This document shows, piece after piece, positions 1 to 12,334 of a DNA stretch of 64,000 nucleotides. This DNA comes from Cylicocyclus nassatus. Taxonomy: Eukaryota > Nematoda > Chromadorea > Rhabditida > Strongylidae. Each line of letters starts with the position of its first letter. Positions within the stretch are counted from its first letter, which is position 1. The DNA lies in assembly GCA_958299035.1 (NCBI GenBank), contig CATQJL010000001.1, positions 49,664,461 through 49,728,460 on the forward strand, in the 5' to 3' direction. The position numbers were made by a program, and so were the translations under genes. The notes beneath the pieces are model-generated. The model was not told the DNA's origin, made no database searches, and saw nothing but the letters and a program-made list of their open reading frames with translations.

Positions 1-2282
1 AAACTTGAATTATGATGATTTTTCCGGGAAAACTTTATGAATCGGAAACTAAAAACAGCTGGTAAAAAGAGGAGAGAAAGCTGCGTCGAATGACATCCGA
101 GTTGCTTGCCGATTGTTGTTCTGTGAGGTTTGAGTTGACCAAATAAGGAATTTGATGGCATTAAAAAATTGACTCGAGAAACTCTAAGAAGCAAGCTAAG
201 AAAAAGGAAAAAATCATTCTGTGTCCTATATGGTTTGCTCTCTCTAACTGTCACTTGTACTTCATCGGAGAACACGTGCAAAAATTTAGAAAAATAGCCG
301 AACTTGACCATGGCAAAAAGCATGAGTCGCAGATTTTGGTAATTTTTTGACAGATCATTGAATATTATAATGAAATTACAAACTTTAGAAAGAGAATGAA
401 ATGCTGCATCGAATGCTCCTAAGAACTCTTGGAAATCTTGATTTCTTGAAATGTAGCGTTTATTTGAAAAAAGCGACATTACTTTCGGAACGACCTAATA
501 TAACCAAACATTTGAAGATCCACTTTCGATAGTTATTCGATTGGACAGTTCCATGTATTCAGTAACTAGACTTTAATTTTTCTAAAAGTAAAGTACGTGA
601 CATTTCTCGCATTACATTACATCAAGGCTTTATAAAGAACTTATCTAAATGAAGGAAGAATTAAAATTACGCTCTAATCATTGAACGGTTTTCAAATCCG
701 CCTTCCTTATTTTGTAAGAACTTCCTTGCTAGATGTTATTCTCTAAATGCATTTACAGAGTGAAAGTGAAAAAGAAAAGAAAAGAAAGTGGGAAAGTGAG
801 ACCTGAGTACAACAACTGTTAAAAAAAAGACTGGAGCTAGGAGCAGAGAAGCGAGTTGTGCAAAAGTTCAAGTGAGTCTGCCGCTGGATGTCACAGACCT
901 GAACGGGGATAGGTGAATACTGGTAACAAATAGCAATTGCTCTCAGCAATTTTAATGACTTTTCGCGAACTTTGGAAAGTGGGTGTTTATGGGTAATTCA
1001 TGATGTTCTTACTGAATTCACAGGAGAATGGTGCGTTGAGTATGATGAATTTCATTGTAAAAAGTGGGTGGACATGGACCGAGCGGAACGATCTGCCAGT
1101 TAGTTCAGCGATGGTCACATTTATGACTGCTTTATTAGGGAATATCGTTTGTTTGGATTCTATACTACACGGAGACATTCATCACCGATCGAATTTCCAT
1201 GATACTTGATAACTGATACAAGATGTTCTAGTATTCAAACTTCTTCATCTCGAACATATTCGATTATTCGATTACTCAAAACTACTTTACTTTAAAAAGG
1301 ACCCATCTTTTTATTGAACGAAATTGAATATTTGTGGGTTATCAAATATTGGTACATCCAAACATTATATAAGCTTATGTAGAACGAAATCAAAGCTTGG
1401 AATAGAAGGTGACTGGGCAAATTTGATAAGTTCGAGTGAAGAAGCTTTGAATCGTCACGCACTAGATCAGACGAAGATTGATTTTAGATGCCGGAACCAC
1501 AACTGCAGGTTTTCAAAAAGATTGATGGTAAAATTGGTACTTCAACTTTCCCCATCCTTTCAATTGAATTACAATTTCTCCAATTTCGGCATCTCCTTCT
1601 TCTCATAAGAAGAACATCCTGTTGATTATTGGTTTTTTGAGGAAGTGTTTTAAAACTTTACTTGTTGCTGGTCTGAGACAAGTCAAGTGATGGTTTTAAT
1701 ACTACCACTTGTCTTCGTGGATCAATCTATAATTCAATAGGTTGTTAGGGGCTGTACATCATTATGGCGTGTTTTTTACTTAGCCCATAATTTTCAAACT
1801 TTGAAAAATTCGTTTGACTTAGGTTGAAACAAGGAAGTGATTCTAATAATCCGGATAAAAGAAAATTTCAACTACTCCAGCAATTTAGATCATGCCGCGA
1901 ATCAAGAAAAACTGCTCGATAAGGATAAACACTCATCATGCGCAACTGAAAACATGCGACGTCTCGGGAGGGCTTCGGCCGAGACATTTAGTTATTTCTA
2001 ACAATAAGCAGCGTGAGAGGAGCAGACAAGCGTTCTCAGCAATTTTGTAAAGACGTCTTCCTAGCTACAGCCCTGATAATAATATGGCCATCCGAAAGGC
2101 ATCTCAAGCTACAGTAATGTACTCACAAATCACTTCCAACGCTACTAATGTGCTAGAGATACAGCTTCACAAACAATGTAAAACCTGCTGCAGATTCAAT
2201 ACAGCTGATTGCCAACTCCAGACCTTCATTAAAATAACATTTCTTTCTCAAAAATGGTCTAGAATGCGAATTTTTGCATATA
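1..2282. other. AT-rich intergenic DNA, no gene recognised
   Basis: I see only short AT-rich open frames without recognisable motifs, so I call no gene. One transposon terminus is visible: at 472-498 the sequence GCGACATTACTTTCGG followed by a CGACCTAA end and then TA matches, with divergence, the mariner-type inverted ends at 3.8 and 11.4 kb. Its partner is probably outside the window. Confidence 0.5.
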
Positions 2283-3218
2283 CAGGGTGCGTCGAAAGTC
2301 TGGGAGCCTAGTACTTTTCCGCACAAAATGAGAAGGGAAGTACCTAGAAATGAAAAATTTGGCACACATATAATTCGAATCGTTGCAGATACAGCCCAGT
2401 TCTTGAATTGCAAAACTGTCTCTTTTGGCTTTCACGCGGCCCTACAAAATCTTGGCAAGTCCACCTCTCACGGCACGCGGGCAGTCGTAGTGAAATTTGT
2501 CCCACGTCTTCACAATAACTGCTTCTCTTACTTTGGCAAATGTGCAGCACTATAGAGTAAGCCTTTATCTACAACATACCTCCAAAAGAATTTTTTGCGT
2601 TGCTTAGGAATAAAAATATTGGACTTTTAATTGAAAGCATATGTACGTACGTCATAACGGAATTTTGGCTACAATTGCGCGAAAAAAACCTAAAATTATC
2701 GTTTAAAAAGTATAAAAAGTGTCCCAATGGCCGAATTTCAATAGATTCTAATTTAGAAGACGTATGCAAAAAATATAGCTTTGGTCCCAGTGCCTATTGC
2801 GCTTCTATGGCTTTCAAATTTGTTTTGAAGACGGATTTCCACTGGCACGTAGGTAACATTCGCAAACTTTTATTTTCCGTTTGTGCAAGAACAGCTCCTG
2901 GGAAAAGCAAAACTACGATCCAATAGCGCAAAGCCTTTTTTATATAGTATGCATCGAAGTGTCGTAGAATATTAACAACATTTCTAGCTATAGCAAAAAT
3001 TGTAAAGACTAAAATTCTGGATTTTTCGCTTTGCAAAAGTACTAGTTTGGTAATTTCCAATCTTACAAAAACATTTGGCAGCCACTTCCAGCTGAATAAA
3101 GTGTATTTTGTAGAGAATGACCGCAGAATCTTGTGGCATAAAATTGACATCAAAACCACCAGTACCTTTGTAATTGCAGTACTGCAAACTTAGGCTCCCA
3201 GACTTTTGACGCACCCTG
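2283..3218. mobile_element. Non-autonomous Tc1/mariner-type element, 936 bp, TA target duplication
   Basis: The ends are inverted repeats: the left end begins CAGGGTGCGTCGAAAGTCTG and the right end is its near-exact reverse complement, ending GACGCACCCTG. Both sides are flanked by TA (2281-2282 and 3219-3220). CAGGG termini with a TA duplication are typical of the Tc1/mariner superfamily. I recognise no transposase DDE/D motifs inside, so this is an internally deleted or MITE-like copy that would depend on an enzyme in trans. The superfamily assignment is inferred from termini only. Confidence 0.75.
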
Positions 3219-3837
3219 TATGTTCGGCGTGTAGTCTAGGCAGGAAAAGGCAGAAAATCAACAAACAAAGATGTACATTAACTGCCTTTATTGATCAAAA
3301 GCAATCACCAAAGGAGGAGGAAAGCAGTAGTCGGCCGAAGACGATTCAGCAAATGAGAGCGAGCTTGCTATGGTCTTTATGCATGGATTCATGAATACAG
3401 ATACGAAATGTTTGAAGCAAGAATTTGAAGTAGTGTACGAGAAAGTTTTAGGAGCGAAGAGTCGCGTGTACCAGTCATGAGTCATGCGATTATGAGAAAG
3501 TACCAAATGGAAAGAGATTGAACCCAAAACAAGCAAAAAATTTTCTTTAGCTGCCTGGCTCTGGAGCAGTAATTTGAGTAAAAGTAGTTCATTACTTAAC
3601 AATATTTAATCCCTTCGGTAGCAACATGAAGCTGCGCTAATCGAGAATGATTTCACCCTTTCAATCTATATTCCGATGCATATAATTGTTCCATTAAAGT
3701 GAGAAGCAAGCATGCCCGAGGAAATATGCGATGGATAATCCTCTTCATTTGGAAGCTCAATGCCACGAGGACACTTTCCATCTTCCCCAATGCCAAATCT
3801 CCAAGGAGACCATTGAAATGTATGCAGTCTTAATTCA

Positions 3838-4644
3838 GGTTGTCCGGAAAATAATGTCGCATGGCATCCTACCGCGGCAGAATGACCACTAAAAACATCG
3901 AGTGGGATATCATTCGATAGAGCAAAGCAAGCTCTACAAGATAGTTCACAAATCTCCGCGGAGATGTTGCTCCAACTGAAGTTTGAATCCAAAATATAAA
4001 AAATTTCAGACGCCCGAAAAATCGTATCTCCGTTCACAGACGTCTTAGGGATCTCCAATTTGCACAGGCATGTACTCTCCACACTAGACATTCACCTGTA
4101 TAGTTTTTGGTATTTTTCCATGGCTACAGTACGAGAAATAAAAAGAGGTCAAAAGTGCGAATATGCCGTGTCGGATTTTTTGCAAACAATTTGATTTTTC
4201 TCGAAAACTAGCGCTTGTCTAAAGCTGAAAATTCATGGTTATACTCCTAAAGGTTCATGCTGCAGAATCACCCATGTGAGAGAAGCTCAGGATTGCTTTG
4301 GCAAAAACATGCCAAATTTGGTTTTCTCAATTTTCAGCCATGGAAAAACCTCGAAAATGCGCGTACGAGTGTCTCGTATAGTGATTCCATGCGTGAGCAA
4401 GTTAGGGGTCCTCAGGGCTTCTCTGAACGGAGATACGGTTTTTTTTCGTTTTTTCGGATCTTGAGTGCCTTGTGAAATTTGGCTCCAAACTTCACGCAAA
4501 TCAAACCTGGCGCAAAGATTCGAGCTTCATTTTGTAGAGCTTGCTCTGATCTTATCGGTTGATACCCCATTCACATACTTTCGTGCGCACTCTGCTGCGA
4601 TATTGCATGATAAAACAAAAAGCGACATTATTTTCCGGACAACC
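3838..4644. mobile_element. Mariner-related fold-back element, diverged copy
   Basis: Both ends carry the inverted sequence GGTTGTCCGGAAAATAATGT (left at 3838, right ending near 4644). Inside each arm is the motif AGCAAGCTCTACAA. The same terminal and internal motifs occur in the much better preserved palindrome at 11.4 kb, so this is an older relative. The arms no longer match continuously. A 141-codon minus-strand open frame (3666-4091) runs across the left end and is not called as a gene. Confidence 0.55.
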
Positions 4645-4649
4645 ATATA

Positions 4650-6662
4650 ATATAATACATTTGTATGCATGATGATGACTTCAACTTATTCTCAAAGATC
4701 TGCTATGCACAGGAGAGGAAAGCTGCTTTTTAAGAAATGTTCAAACAGCTTTGAAATGGCCATTTTCCCAGAAATGTCGTTGATTTTGGCCACTTGAAAG
4801 AGCGTAATGTTTGAAATCATTGCATGATGTGGTAAGACGTAATGTTAAAAGCTTGGGTTATGTCCGATCAACGTCCTCAAGCTATTTTTAAAAAACCCAA
4901 GAGATCCATGGTAAGATAAGGATATATGGTGACATAGAGGTATTAAAATTTTTTAGCAACAGCTCCTGAGCTCGAGCTTTCTGACTGCAAGATATTCTTT
5001 GATAGAAATTACGAGCATCATTTTACACCATCTCTACACCGAGTTTGCAAATTTCTCAGCATGAAGTGACAGACTGAATAAGATTCCTCTTACTTTGTCA
5101 ATTTTTTTCGTAGCAAAAAAAGTAACCAAGCAACATTGCCTTCAGCAGTTTTCGAACCATAAGTTGCAGATTATAAACTTTTCCGATATTTCGCATAAAG
5201 CGCAATTTCTATGTGGGGAAAGGGTGTGCGAGAGTGTTCCTCCCTTCTTCAAAGATATCTACAAGATTGGGAATTTTTTCGCGAAAGCCTAGTTTGTACA
5301 AATAACCTAATTACTTACAAATACGAACAAATCACGCAATTTCAAATACACTGATTCAGCTGAGTGTATTTATGGTTTGTAAGATTGAGCCATTGTTGAT
5401 GTGCCACTTACTTGCCAATATATCCAAAATATTTACAATGAATATTACATGTTACGAAGTGCATTGCTTTCTAACCACTTTCTGTACTGGCAAAAAACCA
5501 AAAGGTGTTTCGTTATTAATTCAAAATTCTTTTGGCACACATTAAAGATTGAAATGAGGAGACAAAGCTCTTAGAAATTCCTGAACTCTCCACATCTCAG
5601 CTCTTCACACTTCCTTGCACAGTTAGCTGATGAATGCGATAGAAACGAAGAAACTAAATGCAACAGTCAATTCAGCTTGAAAAGAAATAACTAATTAAAG
5701 CAACCCAAGCATGACATATTATTTTGCAGACTTCATATGAAAGGCCTGTCAGCAGTCATCTGTATAAGACAAGCGCACTCATGCTCACTTCAGTCATATG
5801 CTCCGTGTTGGACTAAGTGATTAAGCGTCGAATAAGCACATAAGGTCCTGGAAGATTATGACAAAAGGTTCTTTGCGACATCACAACTGACGAGAGGTAA
5901 AGGTCAGTGAAGATATCGGAAAGCTCGGATATGAAAGAAAAAGCGAGGTATCAGAGACAAATGCAAAGAAACTCGACGGGATTGCTTAGGCGTTTGTCGT
6001 ATGATTTATGGATACCTATGAAGACGCCAACTGGAATTTCCACAGCAGTTCTTTCTGATTGAATAGGGAGCCAAAAGCTCACTCAGGACTGTGCATTTTT
6101 TACAAGGCACCTTGATCCCGGGTAGCTGTCACGAGAAATGAAACTGGTATGCTTAAGTGTGCGAAGATAAAGCATGGATTGCCAGAACTTGCAGATAAAC
6201 AATGAAATTGCTCGGATAGGGCCGCTTACCTCACAAAGCACAAAAACCAGTTTTCTGAGATGGACCACAAAATAAAAATATTTTGCAATTTGATTAGCGC
6301 CACATGTTCATAGACAAGACCACAGATAGCGATACTTGAATAAAAAATTGTTGTCACTCCTAATAAAGCTAACTTGACATTTTCAGGTTTCTGCCTTACC
6401 CTAGCGAAAGTGGTGAGGTTGTATGTGAATGCGTTGTGAAAGTAAACGTGTCAAATTCAATCCGTAAAACATTTGATTGTTCAGTTACAAGAGAAAAAGA
6501 CTGCGTAGGCTAGACAAGTGCAATGCATGGAACCAAAAGTAGAGCTATCCAATGTCCAGTTATCCAATCGTGAATCCTTGTTGCGAACAAATGTGATGCG
6601 GATTTTGTCAGATATAGAATGAACCAGCTCATAAACCCCTCCCCTCTCCCATATATGCATTC
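4650..6662. other. Intergenic stretch, nothing recognised
   Basis: There are only short open frames (65 codons or fewer), with no splice-linked coding pattern I can support and no clear inverted repeat. Confidence 0.4.
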
Positions 6663-6944
6663 CAATGGCGATCCCAGTTTCCGTCCGGGGGGGGGGGGAT
6701 TTTTTTTCATGAAGGTGCTTGGCATTAGCCACACACTCCGAAAAAATTCTTGCGGGTTCGCAACCCATAAAACCACTCCCCGAAAAAAAAATTTCACAAG
6801 GCTAATTTGATTTCGAAAATCTTCAAAAATTATTTTAATTGTTTACAAGAATAAATAAGTCACATGCGCAATTTTATAACCCATATAAGTAATTTTCAAA
6901 AACTGCGCGACGCCTCCCCCCCCCCCCCCCTCGGTCCGCCACTG
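6663..6944. mobile_element. hAT-like MITE with poly-G/poly-C subtermini
   Basis: The right end reads GGTCCGCCACTG and the left end is its imperfect complement, CAATGGCGATCCC. Long G and C runs (12-14 nt) lie just inside each end. The flanks are ATGCATTC (6655-6662) and TTGCATTC (6945-6952), an 8-bp duplication with one mismatch. CAGTGGCGG-type ends with 8-bp duplications are characteristic of hAT transposons. The element is 282 bp and non-coding. Confidence 0.6.
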
Positions 6945-7756
6945 TTGCATTCCTGCGGTTTTCACCATAACTCATATCAATCTATTGTCCTGAATTATTT
7001 ACTAACGTATTGAGGGCTATAGTTACAAACAATCTCGGATTGATTCCCAGACACCACCTAAAATGGACATGAGATTTCTGAGCGCGTAGCGTTGCTTTTA
7101 GCCTTTCTATGAATCTCATATGTCAAATCCATATTTGTTTCAGAGATCTGCATTTCTCAATGTCTATTCAGAAGGTCCAAAATGAGGGTCACAATGTTTC
7201 GAATAACTTTGGCCACATACATTTATAAGAAGCCGTGAAGACAGCCTTAACACAGTGCCCAAAAAATGCTATTTACTATCTCTTGAAGAGTTCTGAAGTG
7301 GTTTTGACCATGCAAAGGATGAATTCCCTCAGAAAGACGCGAAAAACCTTTGGAAAAGGTTGCAACTGTAAAGCATTGTTCGTTCAATAACAATGACAGA
7401 CAATTTATGCTCTAGTTATTGGGAGATCGCTTAACCTAATTGGTATCCCCCTCAATGTTGTAATAATAGCAATTAGACAGTTAGAATTCTTCATAAGTTA
7501 AAGCGATTACAACAGACCATTCACTGTGAATGTAAAATATCAACATCCAACTACCTTTATCTGAGTTAAAAAATAATTCCGGAAACGCTTCAAGCCATTT
7601 GCCACAGTAATGAAAATGACAGGTCTGCATTGTTTACAACTATGCAATTTTCTAACTGTTTTGCAGTATTTCATATTCGAATTTCCTACAAGTTAGCTAA
7701 TTCTTTTATAGCGAACCTATGTCTATCATGCTGTCAAGAAGTCCAAATCCCACACC

Positions 7757-8643
7757 TGCGTACGGAGGACGTGCGTTATACTACAAAGATCTCGCCGCCA
7801 TAGTCGACACGCGCGCCGAGCTGGCTTATTGTATCCCGCACCCATTTTGCACCGGTGCGCTTGAGCCATGAGGCAATCGCGCGAATGCAGCCTCGTCAGC
7901 TTTGTCGCGGTGCGACGTCGCGCGCGTGTCTCGAATTTCACAAAAAAGTGACGTAAAAAACTCAGAAAAAAATTCTTCTTTTAAATTTTAACGTGCGATA
8001 TCGTCCGTCGCACCACATAAAGTGATAATTTCAGGAAAACTTATTGATTTCCTGTTCTTTATTTGATTCATGTTCGTTTATATTTACAAATAAAAAAAAG
8101 ATTCGTTTCGAAACTCCCTAGTGTTTCTTCACTTTCTTTTTTTTCATGTTTGTTTTTGCCATGGTATAGATACTTAACACTGCAAGCTGTGACCCGTGGA
8201 CTAGACTGCAAGCTGAGGTTAATAATGCGGCGATGATGACCTGCGCACTTAACTTATTAGGACAAAAGCAGGTAGCTGATGCCAGATTTTCTTTCCTTGA
8301 TTTTACTTCAAATGAACATGAATAAAAAAAACAGGAAATCAACACGTTTTTCTGAAATTTTCACTTTATGCGGTGCGACGGGCGATATCGTACGCTAAAA
8401 TCTGAGGGAAGGATTTTTTTCCGAGTATTTTTATGTCACTTTTTGTAAAATTCGCGACATCGCGCGCGACGTCGCGCGACAAAGCTGACGAGGCTGCATT
8501 CACGCGATTGCCTCATGGCCCAGGTGCACCGGTGCAAAATGGGTGCGGGATACAGTAAGCCAGCTCGGCGCGCGTGCCGACTACGGCGGCGAGCTTTGGC
8601 GGCGAGGTCTTTGTAGTATAACGCCACGCCGCCCCTGCGTACG
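7757..8643. mobile_element. GC-rich fold-back element, about 890 bp
   Basis: Two inverted arms of about 280-300 bp (7757-8050 and 8345-8643) share long matching blocks, for example GCGTTATACTACAAAGA, CACCCATTTTGCACCGGTGC and AATGCAGCCTCGTCAGCTTT, each present in opposite orientation in the other arm. The centre (about 8050-8340) is AT-rich and unique. The arms are clearly more GC-rich than the surroundings. I cannot fix the exact ends or a target duplication, so the transposon superfamily is not assigned. Confidence 0.65.
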
Positions 8644-11410
8644 AGTATATACAAATCAAGCGTTTTGATCGCTCAAATGCATGGAGAGAGGAAACTGAAT
8701 GACGAAAGCAAGAGTTTCAGATGTCAGCTGAAGAAACTTTGTAATGTTCTTCGGTTCAGATAAGTTTTCTTTCACGTCTACGTCAAATAATGCAACAATC
8801 AGAGATGTTAGAGTTGTTCATTGCAAAGTTAGATTCAACTGGAGAGGACTTTTATTTGAGACATTTTTTTGTCCTAAGTGATCCTAAATGACGAGGCTGT
8901 TCGTCTGCAATTAGATTGAGCAAAGCTGCACATAAATGATTCTACATTGACAATCTTCGGTGAAGTAATTGCGATTTGCAAACTTAAAGAACTTTTTTTG
9001 GTTAATCCTGCTGCGTCTTGGAAAGCTGCAGAGTGTGCTTAAGTCTAAGTGCGGTGAATATATTCTATTCATGTAATTTCACTATCAGTGGACAACTGAA
9101 ACTAAATGATGACTGCTTTGAGATCGTTGAGATTGAAACGACAACCAAACAGCCAAAAGTTTTCTTTCATCTGAAATTCTGTGAACAAGGTCGCTTCTTC
9201 AAAGCTTTATTTCTTTTTTACTTCAATATAATGGTATCTCCCCAAAGCTATGGACATAAGTCTTCCCGTACATAAGATATTTTAAAAAGCTTTTCTCATT
9301 ATTGCTGGCCAAATCCCTCTGCTTTGAATTTATCTTTGCCCAAACATTGATCGCCAACAGCGTCGCTCCTAACGTTCTTTTCTTTCCTCTACATAAGGTA
9401 AATCGTTCACTTTCATATCACATCGAAAGAGCTTCAAAAAAGCTTCCATCAAAGACAGAGCAGCAATTTTCGTGTATTTCATGCAAAATTTACTATAAAG
9501 ACGAAAAACAAGCTTATGGAAAAATTATTATGAAGAAAAAACAAGCTTTTTGCGGGTTTTTATTTATAGGCAGGTTAACCCTACAAGATTTGGGTGAAGT
9601 GCTGCGCACTACACCTAGTATACAACAATTAAGAGAGGATTTTGTTTGCTCAAAGTAATTTTGGCCAGAGTACGTGAAAATGCCATTTTCCATACTCCAA
9701 TTTGCATAATTTACTCCAATACTCCAATTTACGAAAAACTCAAAAGAGATCTGTGCACACGAAATTGGTTCTACATCTCCACACACAAGACAAATCTTTA
9801 GCTCTAGAGCGCGAAATTTGAAAGCTCAAATCTTGTCTAAACCAGGCACCATCTAAGACTCACCACTTTGTCAGGAATTTGAAGTTGGAGTTGTTTTAGT
9901 CTTTTCCTGCTTTTGTAAAACGACGATTGTGGTTGGTTCATAAATCGGTGTTCCCGTTTTGCTGCAGACATTTCCACCTGATTGTCTTGCACCTGCCGTC
10001 TCATCATTGCTTCGTTGGTACAGCGAATTACCTCATCCATGTTGTGGTAGTCCGATAAGCTCCACATTTGTGAGCTGCTTAGTTCTTTCCACAGCATTTG
10101 TGACGGTTGTACTTGGCGAAGAATTTAGTGCTTCAAATTTGGCGTAATTGGAGTAGACCTTTGACTTTCGGGCAAAACCGATGTTGCAGATATCCTCTAA
10201 AATGAGTTCTATGAGAAAAAACCTATACACTTTCATCGTCGATACTTGAGGAAATGGAGAAACGCATGTAATTTTCTGTTCTCAAGAAATTGAAAGTTTT
10301 GAGAGCCGAAATGGTAATGCATCGATAGCAAATCAGTGAAAGAATTCAAGAACCAAACGTTAATAAAGCAATTATTCATCTTTTATGAAGAAAGCTTTAA
10401 GGCCAAGAATGCACTTTTCTAGAACAGCGCACATTTAAGTGAACTTCAAGTAACTGCTGCATATTAGAAGACATTATCTGGATAAAAGCAAAAGGATTAA
10501 GAAAAGTTTTATGCATAAAGCTTGTCAGCTAAAGCGAACGCGAGCGAAGTAAAAATAGAATGAGTAGAGCATGCTCTTTTTATCTCGAACAATTTTTGGT
10601 CGATTCTCTTCTTCAAATTTCCCTTCCACTTTGCTCAAAACAAATCCTAAATCCATTCTTTCTTGAATTAGTATCGATATAACATTTTCTCTATATGAGA
10701 GACGCCGTTAATGCAAAATTGCATAGAAGTTTGAAGAGTTGGTTCAATTTGAATAGTAGTCAAATCCAATGAGCGATAGAAGTCGTATAATGAGTAGATA
10801 CACTTTCAGCAGTTTTGGGAAACAGACTAAAAAGACGTCCACCCTAGATCAATATTCAAAGCTATACATCCACTTTCTTTGAAACTATTTTGACAGACTT
10901 GGCGACTCTTTTACGAAGGACTGCAAATTTCACACAGGCAATTTTTCAAAATTTCGGCATGTGCCTGTGCTGGACAGCCCAAGGCTCGTAACATTGCTCA
11001 AGTGTGAACATTCTTTTATTATTTTGAGAGATGTTGCATTTAAAAAATAAAGTTGGTGATTTGCCAACCATAAACTTCATAAACTCGAAGGAGGCAGGAC
11101 AGCTTAGGTAATGCGGCAAGGAAGTAAGGAACTTCAGATACTGCGATATTTCTCGAGTCTCGCCTAAATAGGAATGAAGGGTTCACCTTGCTACTAGCAT
11201 GAAATATGATAGTAAGGCCTGATGATGAGCAAACAGGGTGCTATTCTCTAGAAATCAGGAGGTGAAAAAGCCTTGTAAATCCAATCAGTCTACATAGGAT
11301 ATGGATATCAATATTGCAATCAAAAAATCTTACACCTGCAGTAGACCAATAGATAAATGTTATTCCCTTTCTAAATACACACTGTCAATTGGTAGACAAT
11401 CTCCAAAATA
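8644..11410. other. Intergenic; one possible coding remnant near 9.8-10.1 kb
   Basis: Mostly AT-rich without recognisable genes. The minus-strand open frame 9837-10097 has a hydrophilic, Gln/Arg-rich composition (for example NEAMMRRQVQDNQVEMSAAK). It could be a decayed gag or transposase fragment, but no diagnostic motif is visible. A 118-codon plus-strand open frame at 9302-9658 is likewise unrecognised. Confidence 0.3.
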
Positions 11411-12332
11411 TTAGGTTGTCAAGAAAATAATGTCGGTTTTTATTTGCTTGCTTTAACAAAGCAACCATACTCAAGCCAACAAATGGGTAAGGGTACTGTT
11501 CGATAGAGCAAAGCAAGCTCTACAAGATGGCACTCATGTCTTTGCGCCGTGCTCGATCCACGGAGAGTTCGAACTCAAATAAAGATTTCCAAATGCCTAA
11601 AAAATCGCAAAAAATCAGATCTTCGTCCAAATATTTTCTACGGACCTCCCACTCGCTCACATCATTACTATCGATATCTGATATCCATATGTGCGATTGC
11701 CGTATTTTTTCCTTGACTAGAAACTGAGAAAACGAAAATTTTCCTGATTTTCTCAAAGCAATGCTGAGCCGTTTTTGCATATGTAGTTCTAAATAACTGT
11801 AGGTTTTCAGCCTATTTCGAGCGGTACGTTTCGACAAATGTCGATTTTAGCACTGAAACTGAAACGAAAAAATCCGAATTCGTTATTTTTCGAAAACTAC
11901 CGCTTGGAATGGGCTGAAAATCTACAGTTATACTTGCCTAGGCTTGTAGTATAGAACCACATATGCAAAAACGGCTCAGCATTGCTTTGAGAAAATCAGG
12001 GAAATTTTCGTTTTCTCAGTTTCTAGTCAAGGAAAAAATACGGCAATCGCACATATGGATATCAGATATCGATAGTAATGATGTGAGCGAGTGGGAGGTC
12101 CGTAGAAAATATTTGGACGAAGATCTGATTTTTTGCGATTTTTTAGGCATTTGGAAATCTTTATTTGAGTTCGAACTCTCCGTGGATCGAGCACGGCGCA
12201 AAGACATGAGTGCCATCTTGTAGAGCTTGCTTTGCTCTATCGAACAGTACCCTTACCCATTTGTTGGGTTGAGTATGGTTGCTTTGTTAAAGCAAGCAAA
12301 TAAAAACCGACATTATTTTCTTGACAACCTAA
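11411..12332. mobile_element. Near-perfect 922-bp palindromic mariner-type fold-back element
   Basis: The element starts TTAGGTTGTCAAGAAAATAA and ends with the exact complement, flanked by TA on both sides (11409-11410 and 12333-12334). The two arms, each of roughly 450 bp, are almost identical: over the first 120 bp I count one mismatch, and a 66-codon translation from the inner arm is identical in both copies. The terminal motif matches the mariner-like ends at 3.8 kb. No transposase is encoded. The mirrored peptide frames (11520-11837 and 11963-12223) are a by-product of the palindrome. Confidence 0.8.
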
Positions 12333-12334
12333 TA

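Noticed and set aside
3666..4091. 141-codon minus-strand frame starting near a TIR
   Set aside because: It crosses the end of a mariner-like fold-back element, shows no motif and has no splice or family support.
11520..12223. Two identical 86-105-codon frames in opposite orientation
   Set aside because: The same sequence is read twice because the element is a palindrome; no protein family is recognisable and the diverged relative at 3.8 kb does not keep the frame.
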